A stretch of DNA of 38,900 nt from Deltaproteobacteria bacterium. Lineage in GTDB: Bacteria > Desulfobacterota > Desulfuromonadia > Geobacterales > Geobacteraceae. The stretch is taken from the NCBI GenBank assembly GCA_021847245.1, contig JAJZUC010000022.1:1-38900 (forward strand), read 5' to 3'. The position numbers were made by a program, and so were the translations under genes. Positions 16,843-24,479 of this stretch are shown in pieces. How positions within the stretch are numbered: the stretch's first letter is position 1; each line of letters opens with the position of its first letter. Below the pieces are notes generated by a model. It saw only the letters and a program-made list of their open reading frames with translations. It did no database searches and was not told where the DNA came from.

Positions 16843-17053
16843 GATGGTGGAGAAGAAGAGCGCCCGGCGGGAGAGCCTCTTTTCGCCGGAAATGTAGAGG
16901 GCGAGGAAGACCGCCTCGGTGAAGAACGGTCCGCAGCGAGAGCGCTTCCGCGATCATCAGCATGAAGGGGAGGCCAACCCCGATCGTCGCACAGACGATG
17001 TGGAAGCCGAGCGAGACCCCCATCAGGGCACGGGAAGAGAGCAGGGAATCCAT
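16843..17053 (-). pseudogene. cydA: Remnant of a cytochrome bd oxidase subunit I gene
   Basis: From ATG 17053 the minus strand encodes 'MDSLLSSRALMGVSLGFHIV' and continues to 'LMIAEALSLRT', the first transmembrane segment of CydA-type bd/CIO oxidase subunits of this group. It then jumps, with a frame change, to 'FFTEAVFLALYISGEKRLSR' and 'RALFFSTIPL', a block that in intact CydA lies after the second transmembrane helix ('FAFFTEAIFLGLYLYGW' type). The intervening roughly 50-60 residues are deleted, and everything after this point is replaced by a terminator hairpin. No CydB follows. Only about 70 of some 450 residues remain, so it cannot encode an oxidase. Confidence 0.75.
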
Positions 17054-17064
17054 TCGCGCCACGT

Positions 17065-17436
17065 CTACGGGTTTTTGAAACTGGACATCATCTTGTCGTA
17101 CTGCTCTGACAATTCTTCCAGTGCCCTTTGCGTTTCGGCCTTCGCGTTGTCCCAGGCCTCGCCCGTCGCCGACCTGAGCTTTTCCAGACTCCTCTCCGCC
17201 GCCTCTTTTTTCTCCTTCAGCACCGTCATGTCTTGGTCAAACTTTTCCTTCGCATCCATTTTCAGGTCGGCAGCCTTCTGTTTCATTTCGTCCATTTTCT
17301 GCTCGAGCCCCTTGAGTGTCCCTTCCGCATGGTGCTGATACGTCTCCTTGTCCATCTTCTGCTCATCACCGAACGCCGGAAAGGCGCCCGAGCATATGAG
17401 GGAGAGTAACGCAACAACTATCCATGATCGTTTCAT
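17065..17436 (-). CDS. Secreted coiled-coil protein of unknown function
   Basis: The protein has 123 residues: a signal peptide (about 1-23, ending 'FPAFG'), then an almost uninterrupted charged helix of about 90 residues with heptad-like spacing ('GLEQKMDEMKQKAADLKMDA', 'EKKEAAERSLEKLR'). It is likely a periplasmic coiled coil, similar in style to small Lys/Glu-rich stress proteins, but no family is recognised. ATG 17436 follows AAAAGGAGATG. It ends 12 bases before the cydA remnant. Confidence 0.68.
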   Translation of the reverse strand: MKRSWIVVALLSLICSGAFPAFGDEQKMDKETYQHHAEGTLKGLEQKMDEMKQKAADLKMDAKEKFDQDMTVLKEKKEAAERSLEKLRSATGEAWDNAKAETQRALEELSEQYDKMMSSFKNP

Positions 17437-17625
17437 CGGTTCATCTCCTTTTCTCCTGTGTAGACCTGCCGTGAGTTGTCGCCCTCTTCCCGACCGGGTC
17501 CTGATGTATCTCCGCGCCGAATCTGATTATTGTTACAAAAAATTAATTCAAGTCAAGGAGACATGCTGGACTGCGAATCTTCTTCATTCCGGCCGATCAG
17601 TCCGCGGTGTCGGCGCCGGCCCGCT

Positions 17626-19260
17626 TTATCTGCGTTGCGATTCTTTTTCAAAGCCGGGACTGAGCGCCTTGAAAAAGGCGTTGGCGACGAGACGGCCAAT
17701 GACCTGCCAGGTGCTTGCGTGAGGGTGCCTCGTCGTTCCTGAGATCTCCGCTTTTGTGGCGATCTCACCCTGTGGACTGCTTTCGAGAAGCCTGGCGACC
17801 CCACCGACCAGCATCTCGTACATCTGGTGAGAAACCCTTTCCCCCTTGTCCTTACGGCGGTCGTAGACCTTTACGTCCCTGAAGAACGGCTTCACGTAGC
17901 CGGAAATCTTATCGCCCCTGACATGCAGCTCCGAATACAGGGAAAACGTCCCCGCCGCCACGTCGAAATCACCGTAGGCCCTCAGCAGGTCATTCAGATC
18001 GGTTAGCCTGGTGTTCACAATTTTGAGGCTGAGATTGAGGTCCTCTCCCTTGCTGGCTGGGCGGAAACGGGCGGTCACCCTGGTGTCTCCGCTTCCCATG
18101 AATTTACCCCGCAGATCTGCGACGGTGGGGCTCTCCGAGGGGTGGTTGGAGAGATTGGCGAGGCTGAGATCGGCACTCGTGAGGAAGACGCGGTAGGGAC
18201 GGGGGACGCTCTTGTTCACGATACCGACCGTGCATTCGGAAAAGCGGAGCTGGTCGAGGCGCAGCAGCATCTCGGATCTGCCGACTTTCCTGGCCACTTC
18301 GGCGGCCCTCGCGGCGCGCTCCTTCTCGTCAGCCGCGGTGCGGCGGGTATGAATATAATCGATGTTCAACCCCTGGATTGTCATCTCTCCAAGGTGGGCC
18401 TGTTTGACTTTGGGGGCGTACTCGATCTCTCCGGCGGTTGAAAAGAGGCCGCTCCTGATGGAGAGATTCGCCCGGGAGATGATTGGCGCGAAAAAGTCGA
18501 GGGGGACCTTTTCCAGTCTGAAGCTCCCCTTTACGCCCAGGTACGGCTCCCCGAGGAAATTGGCCCTCCCGTCGACTGTCCCGTGGCCGGTCCCGAAGAT
18601 GTCCGTTTCCAGGTGGAAAGAGGAGGGATAGACCCTGTCCGGCAGACGGACGTTGCGGATGTTGGCCGCCTTCAGGGTGACATGGCTCAGGTAGAGGGGG
18701 CGCTCCGGGGCCTGGTCGATGTAAGTGATGGCAGCGTCCCGGATGGTCAGGACGTTGATCTTCAGGGGGTAGATCGCCTCGACCGCCTGCTGCCAGCCAC
18801 GCTTTCTGAACGGCACCTTGTTTGCTGCCTCGCTCTTCAACTGGGGGAGATCGATCCGCAGCTCGGGCCGGTCAAGCTCGAATTCCGCCACGAGCCGGCC
18901 GGTGAGAAGCGAGCGCCAGTTGACGCTCGCGTGGAGCTCCGGGATGATGGCAACCGGGGGGTGCGGATTTGCCTGCTGGGTTATGGTCAGCCCTTTCAGG
19001 GTCAGCGAAAACCCGACCAGCTGGAGATGGAGTTTCGGGATCCGGACCGTGTACCCTTTCAGGTGGCTGTTCATTCTGCGTTCCATCGACCGGCGGAGCG
19101 GTTCGTCAAGGAAATAGGAAGCGATGAACAGGACCAGAAGGGTGAGGGCGAGGGGAGCGGCTGTCCAGCGGACCGCTTTCGGCAGGGAGCGGGAGCTTCC
19201 CCTTGGCGGAGGGAGCGGTTTGCCGTGGTCGTTGTGTTCTCCCGGTTGTCGCGCAGTCAA
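17626..19260 (-). CDS. DUF748/AsmA-like inner-membrane anchored protein
   Basis: This 544-residue protein has a single transmembrane helix near residues 31-50 ('AVRWTAAPLALTLLVLFIA') and a long periplasmic part rich in beta strands: 'LTLKGLTITQQANPHPPVAI', 'LLTGRLVAEFELDRPELRID', 'LTDLNDLLRAYGDFDVAAGT', 'LHVRGDKISGYVKPFFRDV'. These match DUF748 proteins, which belong to the AsmA-like superfamily implicated in bridging inner and outer membranes. The last feature is by superfamily analogy. The start is TTG 19260, overlapping the stop of the PH-domain gene as TTGA, with AGAGGAG upstream, so the two genes are coupled. Confidence 0.8.
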   Translation of the reverse strand: MTARQPGEHNDHGKPLPPPRGSSRSLPKAVRWTAAPLALTLLVLFIASYFLDEPLRRSMERRMNSHLKGYTVRIPKLHLQLVGFSLTLKGLTITQQANPHPPVAIIPELHASVNWRSLLTGRLVAEFELDRPELRIDLPQLKSEAANKVPFRKRGWQQAVEAIYPLKINVLTIRDAAITYIDQAPERPLYLSHVTLKAANIRNVRLPDRVYPSSFHLETDIFGTGHGTVDGRANFLGEPYLGVKGSFRLEKVPLDFFAPIISRANLSIRSGLFSTAGEIEYAPKVKQAHLGEMTIQGLNIDYIHTRRTAADEKERAARAAEVARKVGRSEMLLRLDQLRFSECTVGIVNKSVPRPYRVFLTSADLSLANLSNHPSESPTVADLRGKFMGSGDTRVTARFRPASKGEDLNLSLKIVNTRLTDLNDLLRAYGDFDVAAGTFSLYSELHVRGDKISGYVKPFFRDVKVYDRRKDKGERVSHQMYEMLVGGVARLLESSPQGEIATKAEISGTTRHPHASTWQVIGRLVANAFFKALSPGFEKESQRR

Positions 19261-19730
19261 GCTCGATCTCCTCTGGCGTCCGTAGCAGCCTGTGGGAAGA
19301 GGGCACGTTCCTGAACCGCCTTGCGAAACTCGAACGGTTTTGCAATGCCCGCGAACTCTTCCTTCGTTCCTCCCGTTCCCGTGACGACGATGGTGCCGTA
19401 ATTGAAAACTCGCCCGGGAATTCCCTGTTCGACCCCGATGGTCTCGACCTTCGCCAGCAGAAGCTCCAGGGTGTGCCTCTGTACGAGTCCGGTCTTGATG
19501 ATTACGCGTCTGGTTGTAACGGCGAATTCCGAAGTGACGAGGCGAATGTACCTATCCAGGGCGAGCATGACTGCGATGACGAGGATGGGCACGGCCAGTT
19601 TGGCGCTTGCCGCGAAAGCGAGAATGCCGAGCAGGGCGAACAATGCCGGCACCAGGAAGATGATGAGGTGAAGCCTGGCCCGATAGGCCACCTCTTCCCC
19701 CTGCAGCAGGTTCTGCTCCACATATCCCAT
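19257..19730 (-). CDS. Bacterial PH-domain membrane protein
   Basis: The protein has 157 residues from ATG 19730, which has AGGAGA upstream; a longer start lacks a ribosome-binding site. Two adjacent hydrophobic segments (about residues 20-60, 'LHLIIFLVPALFALLGILAF' and 'VPILVIAVMLALDRYI') form a membrane hairpin. A bPH2 domain follows: 'LVTSEFAVTTRRVIIKTGLV', 'LLLAKVETIGVEQGIPGRVF', 'YGTIVVTGTGGTKEEF'. Such YdbT/YdbS-like proteins are envelope proteins of unclear function. It is the first gene of an operon with the DUF748 gene. Confidence 0.82.
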   Translation of the reverse strand: MGYVEQNLLQGEEVAYRARLHLIIFLVPALFALLGILAFAASAKLAVPILVIAVMLALDRYIRLVTSEFAVTTRRVIIKTGLVQRHTLELLLAKVETIGVEQGIPGRVFNYGTIVVTGTGGTKEEFAGIAKPFEFRKAVQERALFPQAATDARGDRA

Positions 19731-19747
19731 CGGTTTCTCCTCTGTAA

Positions 19748-19775
19748 AAAGTAAATTCTTTCCAAGGGTTGTCAA
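19748..19775 (-). promoter_or_regulatory. Sigma70-type promoter of the PH/DUF748 operon
   Basis: On the minus strand a perfect TTGACA (19775-19770) is followed after 16 bases by TACTTT (19753-19748), placing the transcript start only about 10 bases before the AGGAGA ribosome-binding site of the PH-domain gene. The rest of the 299-base divergent region 19731-20029 shows no further clear element. Confidence 0.5.
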
Positions 19776-20029
19776 TGGGGCGAACGTGTCCGGGAAGCAT
19801 TTGCCGGGAATCGGCAACCCGTCCGTCAATCTGCCCCTTCTCCGGTTGTACGTGTGAAAATGTATCGAATCAGCGCGACCTTATAAGAACTCGAACAGAA
19901 TCTTTACCTTTGCCCCGCGGTGCAGAGTGTGCGATAAGTGAGTCCGGAAACCAAAGAGCCCTGCTGCCGGGGCGATTGTGCGGTACACTGTCACATTGGT
20001 GCCGGCATGTGCGATCTCAAGGAGGATGC

Positions 20030-21523
20030 GTGGAAAACCTCAAGGTAAGCGGGCTCGTGCGCCTGATCGGTGCCGGGGTGAATCTTGTCTACGTGGTGAC
20101 CGACAACGAGCGGCGGACCGAGCAGATCGCCGTGCAGGCCGCCTCGCGGGTCAAGGGTGCCGGTTCCCCTTACGTCTGGACCTGCACCGACGGCCTCGTG
20201 CGCGACGGGGCCGCGACGGAGGGGACCGACGATCCGGTGGCGGCCCTCGACTTCGCCATCGCGCAGCCGGGGCCCCTGGTCTTCATCTTCAAGGACCTTT
20301 CCTGGTTCTGGGGGGACAACCCCTACATCATCCGCAAGGTGAAGGAGTTCGCCCACCGGGGGAGGGGGAAGGTGCTCCTCATCCTCGGCGAGAGCGAAGC
20401 GGTCCCTCCGGCGATCCGGGAGGAGCTCGTGATCCTCCACCAGGGGCTGCCGACCATCGACGAGATCAAGGCGTTCCTGGAGCAGGTGAAGGGGCGCGAC
20501 CAGTTCCTCGCCCGCTCTTGCGAGGCGGAACCGGGGCTCATCGACGACCTGGTGGTGGCGGCCCAGGGGCTCGATCTGGCGGACATCGAGCGGGGGATGC
20601 GAATGGCGCGCGCCGCCGGCGGCATCGCCGGGAGCGACCTCGTCATGGCGCTCTTCGAGACCAAGCGGACCATCATCCGCAAGAGCGGCATCATGGAGTT
20701 TGTCATCAACGACGCCTCCCCCGAGCAGGTGGGGGGGATGGAGAACCTGAAGCAGTGGATGGCGCGGCGGGAGCGGGCCTTCGGGCTGGAGGGGATCTCC
20801 TCGGGGACGAACCTTCCGAAGGGGATCCTGATGATGGGGATCGCCGGCTGCGGCAAATCGCTCTTCGTCAAGGCGATCGCATCCACGTGGCGGCTGCCGC
20901 TGATCCGCCTCGACATGGCGGCGGTCTACGACGGGAGCTACGGCACCCCCGAATCGAGCCTGCGCAAGGCGTTCAAGACCGCCGAGGCGATCGCGCCGTG
21001 CGTCCTCTGGATCGACGAGATCGAGGCGGGGATCTCCAGCCAGGGGTTCAAGGCCGAAGGAGGACCGGCGTCGCGCATCCTCGGCTCGTTCCTCACCTGG
21101 ATGCAGGAGAAGCGGGCGCCGGTCTTCGTCGCCGCCACCGCCAACGCCATCGAGATGCTCCCGGCCGAGGTGATCCGCAAGGGGCGCTTCGACGAGATCT
21201 TCTACGTGGGGCTCCCCGACCCGCCGGCGCGGGAGGAGATCTTCCGCATCCACCTGCGGAAACAGAAGATCGACCCCGCCGCCATCGACCTGCCGCTCAT
21301 GGCCGGCTCCACCAAGGGGTTCTCAGGGGCCGAGATCGAGCAGGCGGTCCTGTCGGCCTCCTTCGAGGCCCTCACCGAGAGGCGTGCCGTGACCCAGCAG
21401 GATCTCATGGCCGCCATCAGCCGCACCGTGCCGCTTTCGGTCACCATGGCCGAGCAGATCAAGAAGATCGAGGCGTGGGCATTCAAGCGGGCGGTGCCGG
21501 CCTCGGGGAAGTTTAATCCGTGA
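20030..21523 (+). CDS. Ycf46-like AAA+ ATPase
   Basis: The protein has 497 residues. GTG 20030 is chosen because of the GGAGG six bases upstream; longer in-frame starts run through non-coding divergent sequence. The N-terminal half (about 1-230) is the domain that precedes the ATPase in Ycf46/spoVK-like proteins ('[13 protein letters not shown]', '[13 protein letters not shown]'). The AAA+ module has Walker A '[16 protein letters not shown]', Walker B '[13 protein letters not shown]', sensor 1 '[14 protein letters not shown]' and the second region of homology '[17 protein letters not shown]'. Ycf46 homologues occur in cyanobacteria and chloroplasts; the function here is unknown. It is followed by an MFS gene. 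Confidence 0.86.
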   Translation: MENLKVSGLVRLIGAGVNLVYVVTDNERRTEQIAVQAASRVKGAGSPYVWTCTDGLVRDGAATEGTDDPVAALDFAIAQPGPLVFIFKDLSWFWGDNPYIIRKVKEFAHRGRGKVLLILGESEAVPPAIREELVILHQGLPTIDEIKAFLEQVKGRDQFLARSCEAEPGLIDDLVVAAQGLDLADIERGMRMARAAGGIAGSDLVMALFETKRTIIRKSGIMEFVINDASPEQVGGMENLKQWMARRERAFGLEGISSGTNLPKGILMMGIAGCGKSLFVKAIASTWRLPLIRLDMAAVYDGSYGTPESSLRKAFKTAEAIAPCVLWIDEIEAGISSQGFKAEGGPASRILGSFLTWMQEKRAPVFVAATANAIEMLPAEVIRKGRFDEIFYVGLPDPPAREEIFRIHLRKQKIDPAAIDLPLMAGSTKGFSGAEIEQAVLSASFEALTERRAVTQQDLMAAISRTVPLSVTMAEQIKKIEAWAFKRAVPASGKFNP

Positions 21524-21526
21524 TTC

Positions 21527-21577
21527 GGGGCTCGGGACTCGGGGCTCGACGAGTTGCCTTTACCAGTCCCGAGCCCC
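21527..21577. repeat. Inverted repeat between ATPase and MFS genes
   Basis: GGGGCTCGGGACT (21527-21539) and AGTCCCGAGCCCC (21565-21577) are perfect 13-bp complements. A partial direct copy of the left arm (CGGGGCTCG) follows at about 21540. No U-tract follows, so termination is not evident. It fits a small intergenic palindromic repeat. Confidence 0.55.
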
Positions 21578-21601
21578 CAGACCCCAGCACCGAGGTTTTC
21601 C

Positions 21602-22783
21602 ATGCTTTCCGGCATCACCGCCAACGTCCTCGTCCTCGGACTCGTCAGCTTCCTCACCGACGTCTCCAGCGAGATGATCTATCCGCTCCTGCCGCTCTTC
21701 CTCACCTCGGTGCTCGGGGCGGGGCCGGCCTTCCTCGGGGTGATCGAGGGGGTGGCGGAGTCGACCTCGGCGCTTCTCAAGCTCGTCTCCGGGATCGCCT
21801 CCGACCGGGTGCGGAGCCGCAAGTCCCTGGTCCTCTCCGGCTATGCCCTCTCGTCCCTCGCACGCCCCCTCGTGGCGGCCGCCACCTCTGCCGGGGCGGT
21901 GCTCGCCGTCCGCTTCGCCGACCGGGTGGGGAAGGGGCTCCGGACCTCGCCGCGGGACGCCCTCATCGCCGACTCCACCGATCCCGCCCTGCGGGGCAAG
22001 GCCTACGGCTTCCACCGGGCCATGGACCACGGCGGGGCGCTCGTCGGGCCGCTTCTGGCCACCCTCCTTCTCACCTGGTTCGTGAAGGATCTGCGGACCG
22101 TCTTCTGGCTCGCCGCCATCCCCGGGGTGCTGGCGGTACTCCTCATCGCCATCCGGGTGCGGGAGAGCGAGCGGCGGCAGACCGCCAACGGGAGCTTTCT
22201 CGGCTTCGTTCCCCGCGGAAGGCTGCGGCGCTACCTTTTCGTCCTTCTTATCTTTACCCTCGGCAACTCCTCCGACGCCTTCCTCCTCTTGCGGGCCGGG
22301 GAGCTCGGCGTGTCGCCGGCCCGCATTCCGCTCCTCTGGACCTTTTTCCACCTCGTCAAGATGGCCGGCTCCACTCCCTTCGGGTCGCTTTCCGACCGGG
22401 TCGGCCGGCGGTGGGTGATCGTCGCCGGCTGGGGGGTCTATGCCCTCTCCTATGCCGGTTTCGCCCTGGCGACGAGCGAGGCCGCCTGCTGGCTCCTCTT
22501 TGCCGTCTACGGGCTTTTCTACGCCATGACCGAGGGGGTGGAGAAGGCGCTTCTCGCCGATCTCGTGACGCCCCAGGAGCGGGGAGGGGCCTTCGGCTGG
22601 TACAACTTCGCCGTCGGCGTCGGGGCGCTGCCGGCGAGTCTTCTCTTCGGGTTTCTCTGGGAAAAGGTCGGGCGGGGGGCCGCCTTCGGCTGCGGGGCGC
22701 TGCTGGCGGCAGTGGCGGCGCTTCTTCTGCTCACCGTCGTGGGGGAGGCGAGACGGAAGCCGTTTCTTGACAACGGTCCCTGA
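21602..22783 (+). CDS. Major facilitator superfamily transporter
   Basis: This 393-residue inner-membrane protein has about 12 hydrophobic segments. The N-terminal signature 'GLVSFLTDVSSEMIYPLLPL' and 'ADRVGKGLRTSPRDALIADS' (loop 2-3/4-5 type motif) are typical of a Geobacter/actinobacterial MFS subgroup annotated as multidrug or sugar permeases. 'GSLSDRVGRRWVIVAGW' is the second-half loop motif. The substrate is not predictable. ATG 21602 has GAGG eight bases before it. It follows the AAA ATPase gene after 78 bases. Confidence 0.87.
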   Translation: MLSGITANVLVLGLVSFLTDVSSEMIYPLLPLFLTSVLGAGPAFLGVIEGVAESTSALLKLVSGIASDRVRSRKSLVLSGYALSSLARPLVAAATSAGAVLAVRFADRVGKGLRTSPRDALIADSTDPALRGKAYGFHRAMDHGGALVGPLLATLLLTWFVKDLRTVFWLAAIPGVLAVLLIAIRVRESERRQTANGSFLGFVPRGRLRRYLFVLLIFTLGNSSDAFLLLRAGELGVSPARIPLLWTFFHLVKMAGSTPFGSLSDRVGRRWVIVAGWGVYALSYAGFALATSEAACWLLFAVYGLFYAMTEGVEKALLADLVTPQERGGAFGWYNFAVGVGALPASLLFGFLWEKVGRGAAFGCGALLAAVAALLLLTVVGEARRKPFLDNGP

Positions 22784-22843
22784 CCCTCTATCATGAACAG
22801 GGCGGGCTGTCCCATTTTTCGCATTTTCCGTCGAGGAGGAATC

Positions 22844-23278
22844 ATGAAAACCGTTTGCCGTCTGCTTCTGGCCCTCTCCTTCGTTGCCTCCTTCAACGCT
22901 GCCGCCACGGCCGCCGGGGACCCCTGGGTGCTCCTCGACGAGGACCCGATGCTCTCCAATTACTTCTACGACCGAACCTCCGTGAAAAAGGGGGACGACG
23001 ACCTGGTGACGGTCCGGACGAAGGCCGTCTACACCGAGGAAGGAAAGAGCGATGCCCTCGACACCATCGGCCATCCGAAGGGGTTCGAGGATCTGAGCTC
23101 CACGGTGTTCCTCTATGACATCAACTGCTCCGGCGACATGAGCCGGCTCGAAAAGGTCACCCACTTCGACAGCAAGGGTGGCACGATCAAGTCGTACGAC
23201 CTGGCCGGCAAGACCGGCTGGGAGCCGATCGAGGCCGACACCCGCATGAGCCTGCTGCGCGACGCCGTCTGCAGGTAG
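22844..23278 (+). CDS. Secreted protein similar to surface-adhesin protein E
   Basis: The protein has 144 residues. ATG 22844 follows a strong GAGGAGGA site; an earlier in-frame ATG has none. A signal peptide (about 1-23, ending 'NAAATAAG') precedes a compact domain with 'WVLLDEDPMLSNYFYDRTSV', 'DLVTVRTKAVYTEEG', 'YDINCSGDMSRLEKVTHFD' and a second cysteine near the end ('LRDAVCR'). The two cysteines and the beta-rich pattern resemble the adhesin E-like (Pfam Adhesin_E) family often found in Geobacter. A periplasmic or surface location is likely; the role is unknown. Confidence 0.68.
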   Translation: MKTVCRLLLALSFVASFNAAATAAGDPWVLLDEDPMLSNYFYDRTSVKKGDDDLVTVRTKAVYTEEGKSDALDTIGHPKGFEDLSSTVFLYDINCSGDMSRLEKVTHFDSKGGTIKSYDLAGKTGWEPIEADTRMSLLRDAVCR

Positions 23279-23302
23279 TCTGAAACCGAACCCTCCTCGT
23301 CC

Positions 23303-23335
23303 CTCCTCCCCCTCACCCTCAGTGAGGGGGAGGAG
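23303..23335. repeat. Perfect 14-bp stem-loop downstream of the adhesin-E-like gene
   Basis: CTCCTCCCCCTCAC and GTGAGGGGGAGGAG flank the loop CCTCA. The stem begins 25 bases after the stop codon. No run of T follows, so it is either a transcript-stabilising hairpin or a repeat. The rest of the 418-base gap 23279-23696 holds a T-rich patch with two TTGACA-like boxes (23404 and 23415) and the two elements listed next; no gene is seen. Confidence 0.6.
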
Positions 23336-23619
23336 CCCCCTGAGCGGAAGATTGCTCCACCAGGTTTTACCCTCTCGGTCAAATGGCTGACATTTTTTCT
23401 TTGTTGACATTTTTTTGACAACTCTCCCCTCTCATTCTCACCGATAAAACCTGCCCGCACCCCTCAGCCCCTCTCTCATTAACATGGAAGTCGCCCTGTT
23501 ATTTCGAGCAGTTCGCGGGGCTCAAAAATTAATCTAAAGTCTTCCGGCACGGTTGCCGATGAGTTTTCCAGGCCCGCTGTTTTTCGGGTCTGAAATTTGC
23601 TCGATTGTCATGCAGTGAG

Positions 23620-23645
23620 CCGCGCACGCGTGCGCGGATTTTTTT
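23620..23645 (+). terminator. Hairpin with U-tract just upstream of the TetR gene
   Basis: CCGCGCACGCGTGCGCGG (23620-23637) is a perfect 18-bp palindrome (7-bp stem with a CGCG loop), followed by A and seven T. It would terminate a plus-strand transcript. The nearest gene end upstream is 342 bases away, so it may end a leader or a small RNA transcribed from the T-rich patch near 23400. Confidence 0.55.
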
Positions 23646-23654
23646 GGCTGCCGG

Positions 23655-23672
23655 TGTAAGTAAGCGCTTACA
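23655..23672 (+). promoter_or_regulatory. Candidate TetR operator
   Basis: TGTAAGTAAGCGCTTACA has 6-bp outer arms (TGTAAG/CTTACA) and an inner perfect palindrome TAAGCGCTTA (23661-23670). It lies 24 bases before the ATG of the TetR-family gene, the usual place for an autoregulatory operator. Confidence 0.55.
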
Positions 23673-23696
23673 TCGTTTGCCCGGTGGAGGCTGGTG

Positions 23697-24332
23697 ATGA
23701 CAGGTGGCAAGGGGATAAAATCGCTCGGCCCATATGACTCCACCCACGAGAGGATTCTGGAGACCGCCCTCGGCCTCTTCTCCACCAAGGGGTACCAGGG
23801 GGCGTCGACCCGGGAGATCGCCCAAGAGGCAGGCATTGCCGAGGTGACCCTGTTCCGGCACTTCCCCTCGAAGGAGAAGCTCCTCCAGGAAATTCTCTCC
23901 CGCTTTTCGGTCCTGCCGGCACTCAAGGCGTATATCCCGGCGGCACTGGAACTGCCGTACGAGGAAGCCCTTGTCAGTCTGGCGGACCACCTGCTCGACA
24001 CCCTGGTTCAGATCAAGGACTGGGTCAGGATCATGCAAGCCGAGGTACAGCGCTCGCCGGAGAAGCTCCTGACGGTTTTTCACGGTTTCATCGACGATCT
24101 CTTCGAGACCTACGCCTCGTTTTTCCGGGAGTTGCAGCAGCGGGGCACCTTGGGCGATTTCGATCCGGAGTACGCCGCCCGGGCGTTTCACGGGATCGTC
24201 TTCTGCTACTTCAGCATCGAAGAGCTCCTGCACCGCAAGCGGTACAAGGCGAACGACCGGGGGGAGGCGATCCGCCAGTTTATGAGGATCTTCGCCCTCG
24301 GCACGGTCAGCCGGACGGCTGCAGAGGCATAG
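23697..24332 (+). CDS. TetR/AcrR-family transcriptional regulator
   Basis: The protein has 211 residues; ATG 23697 was preferred over the GTG one codon before because of spacing from GGAGG. The N-terminal helix-turn-helix is clear: 'RILETALGLFSTKGYQGAST', 'REIAQEAGIAEVTLFRHFPS', 'KEKLLQEILS'. The C-terminal ligand/dimer domain is helical with no recognisable ligand signature. In Geobacter sulfurreducens a TetR-family regulator likewise precedes the ombB-omaB-omcB cluster, as I recall, so control of the following conduit genes is likely. A palindrome at 23655 is the candidate operator. Confidence 0.88.
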   Translation: MTGGKGIKSLGPYDSTHERILETALGLFSTKGYQGASTREIAQEAGIAEVTLFRHFPSKEKLLQEILSRFSVLPALKAYIPAALELPYEEALVSLADHLLDTLVQIKDWVRIMQAEVQRSPEKLLTVFHGFIDDLFETYASFFRELQQRGTLGDFDPEYAARAFHGIVFCYFSIEELLHRKRYKANDRGEAIRQFMRIFALGTVSRTAAEA

Positions 24333-24479
24333 AGCGTCGGGTTTTCCCCTGTGGCCCCGGCCACGGGCACATCTACACGTGATCCACGGAAGGGGGTGAA
24401 GGGAGCGGCAACGGCCGCTAACAACTGGATTCGAGCAGTTTCGCGAGATTTTTCATCTGAAGGAAAGGAGGTCCACTGA

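Noticed and set aside
16745..17062. A continuous 105-codon frame covering the cydA remnant as if it were an intact small gene.
   Set aside because: Only its first third resembles a protein family; the rest is an out-of-frame reading of a later CydA block and a terminator hairpin.
19769..20029. Upstream extension of the AAA ATPase by about 87 codons.
   Set aside because: The extension overlaps the divergent promoter region, has unlike composition, and the GTG at 20030 has a strong GGAGG site at the right distance.
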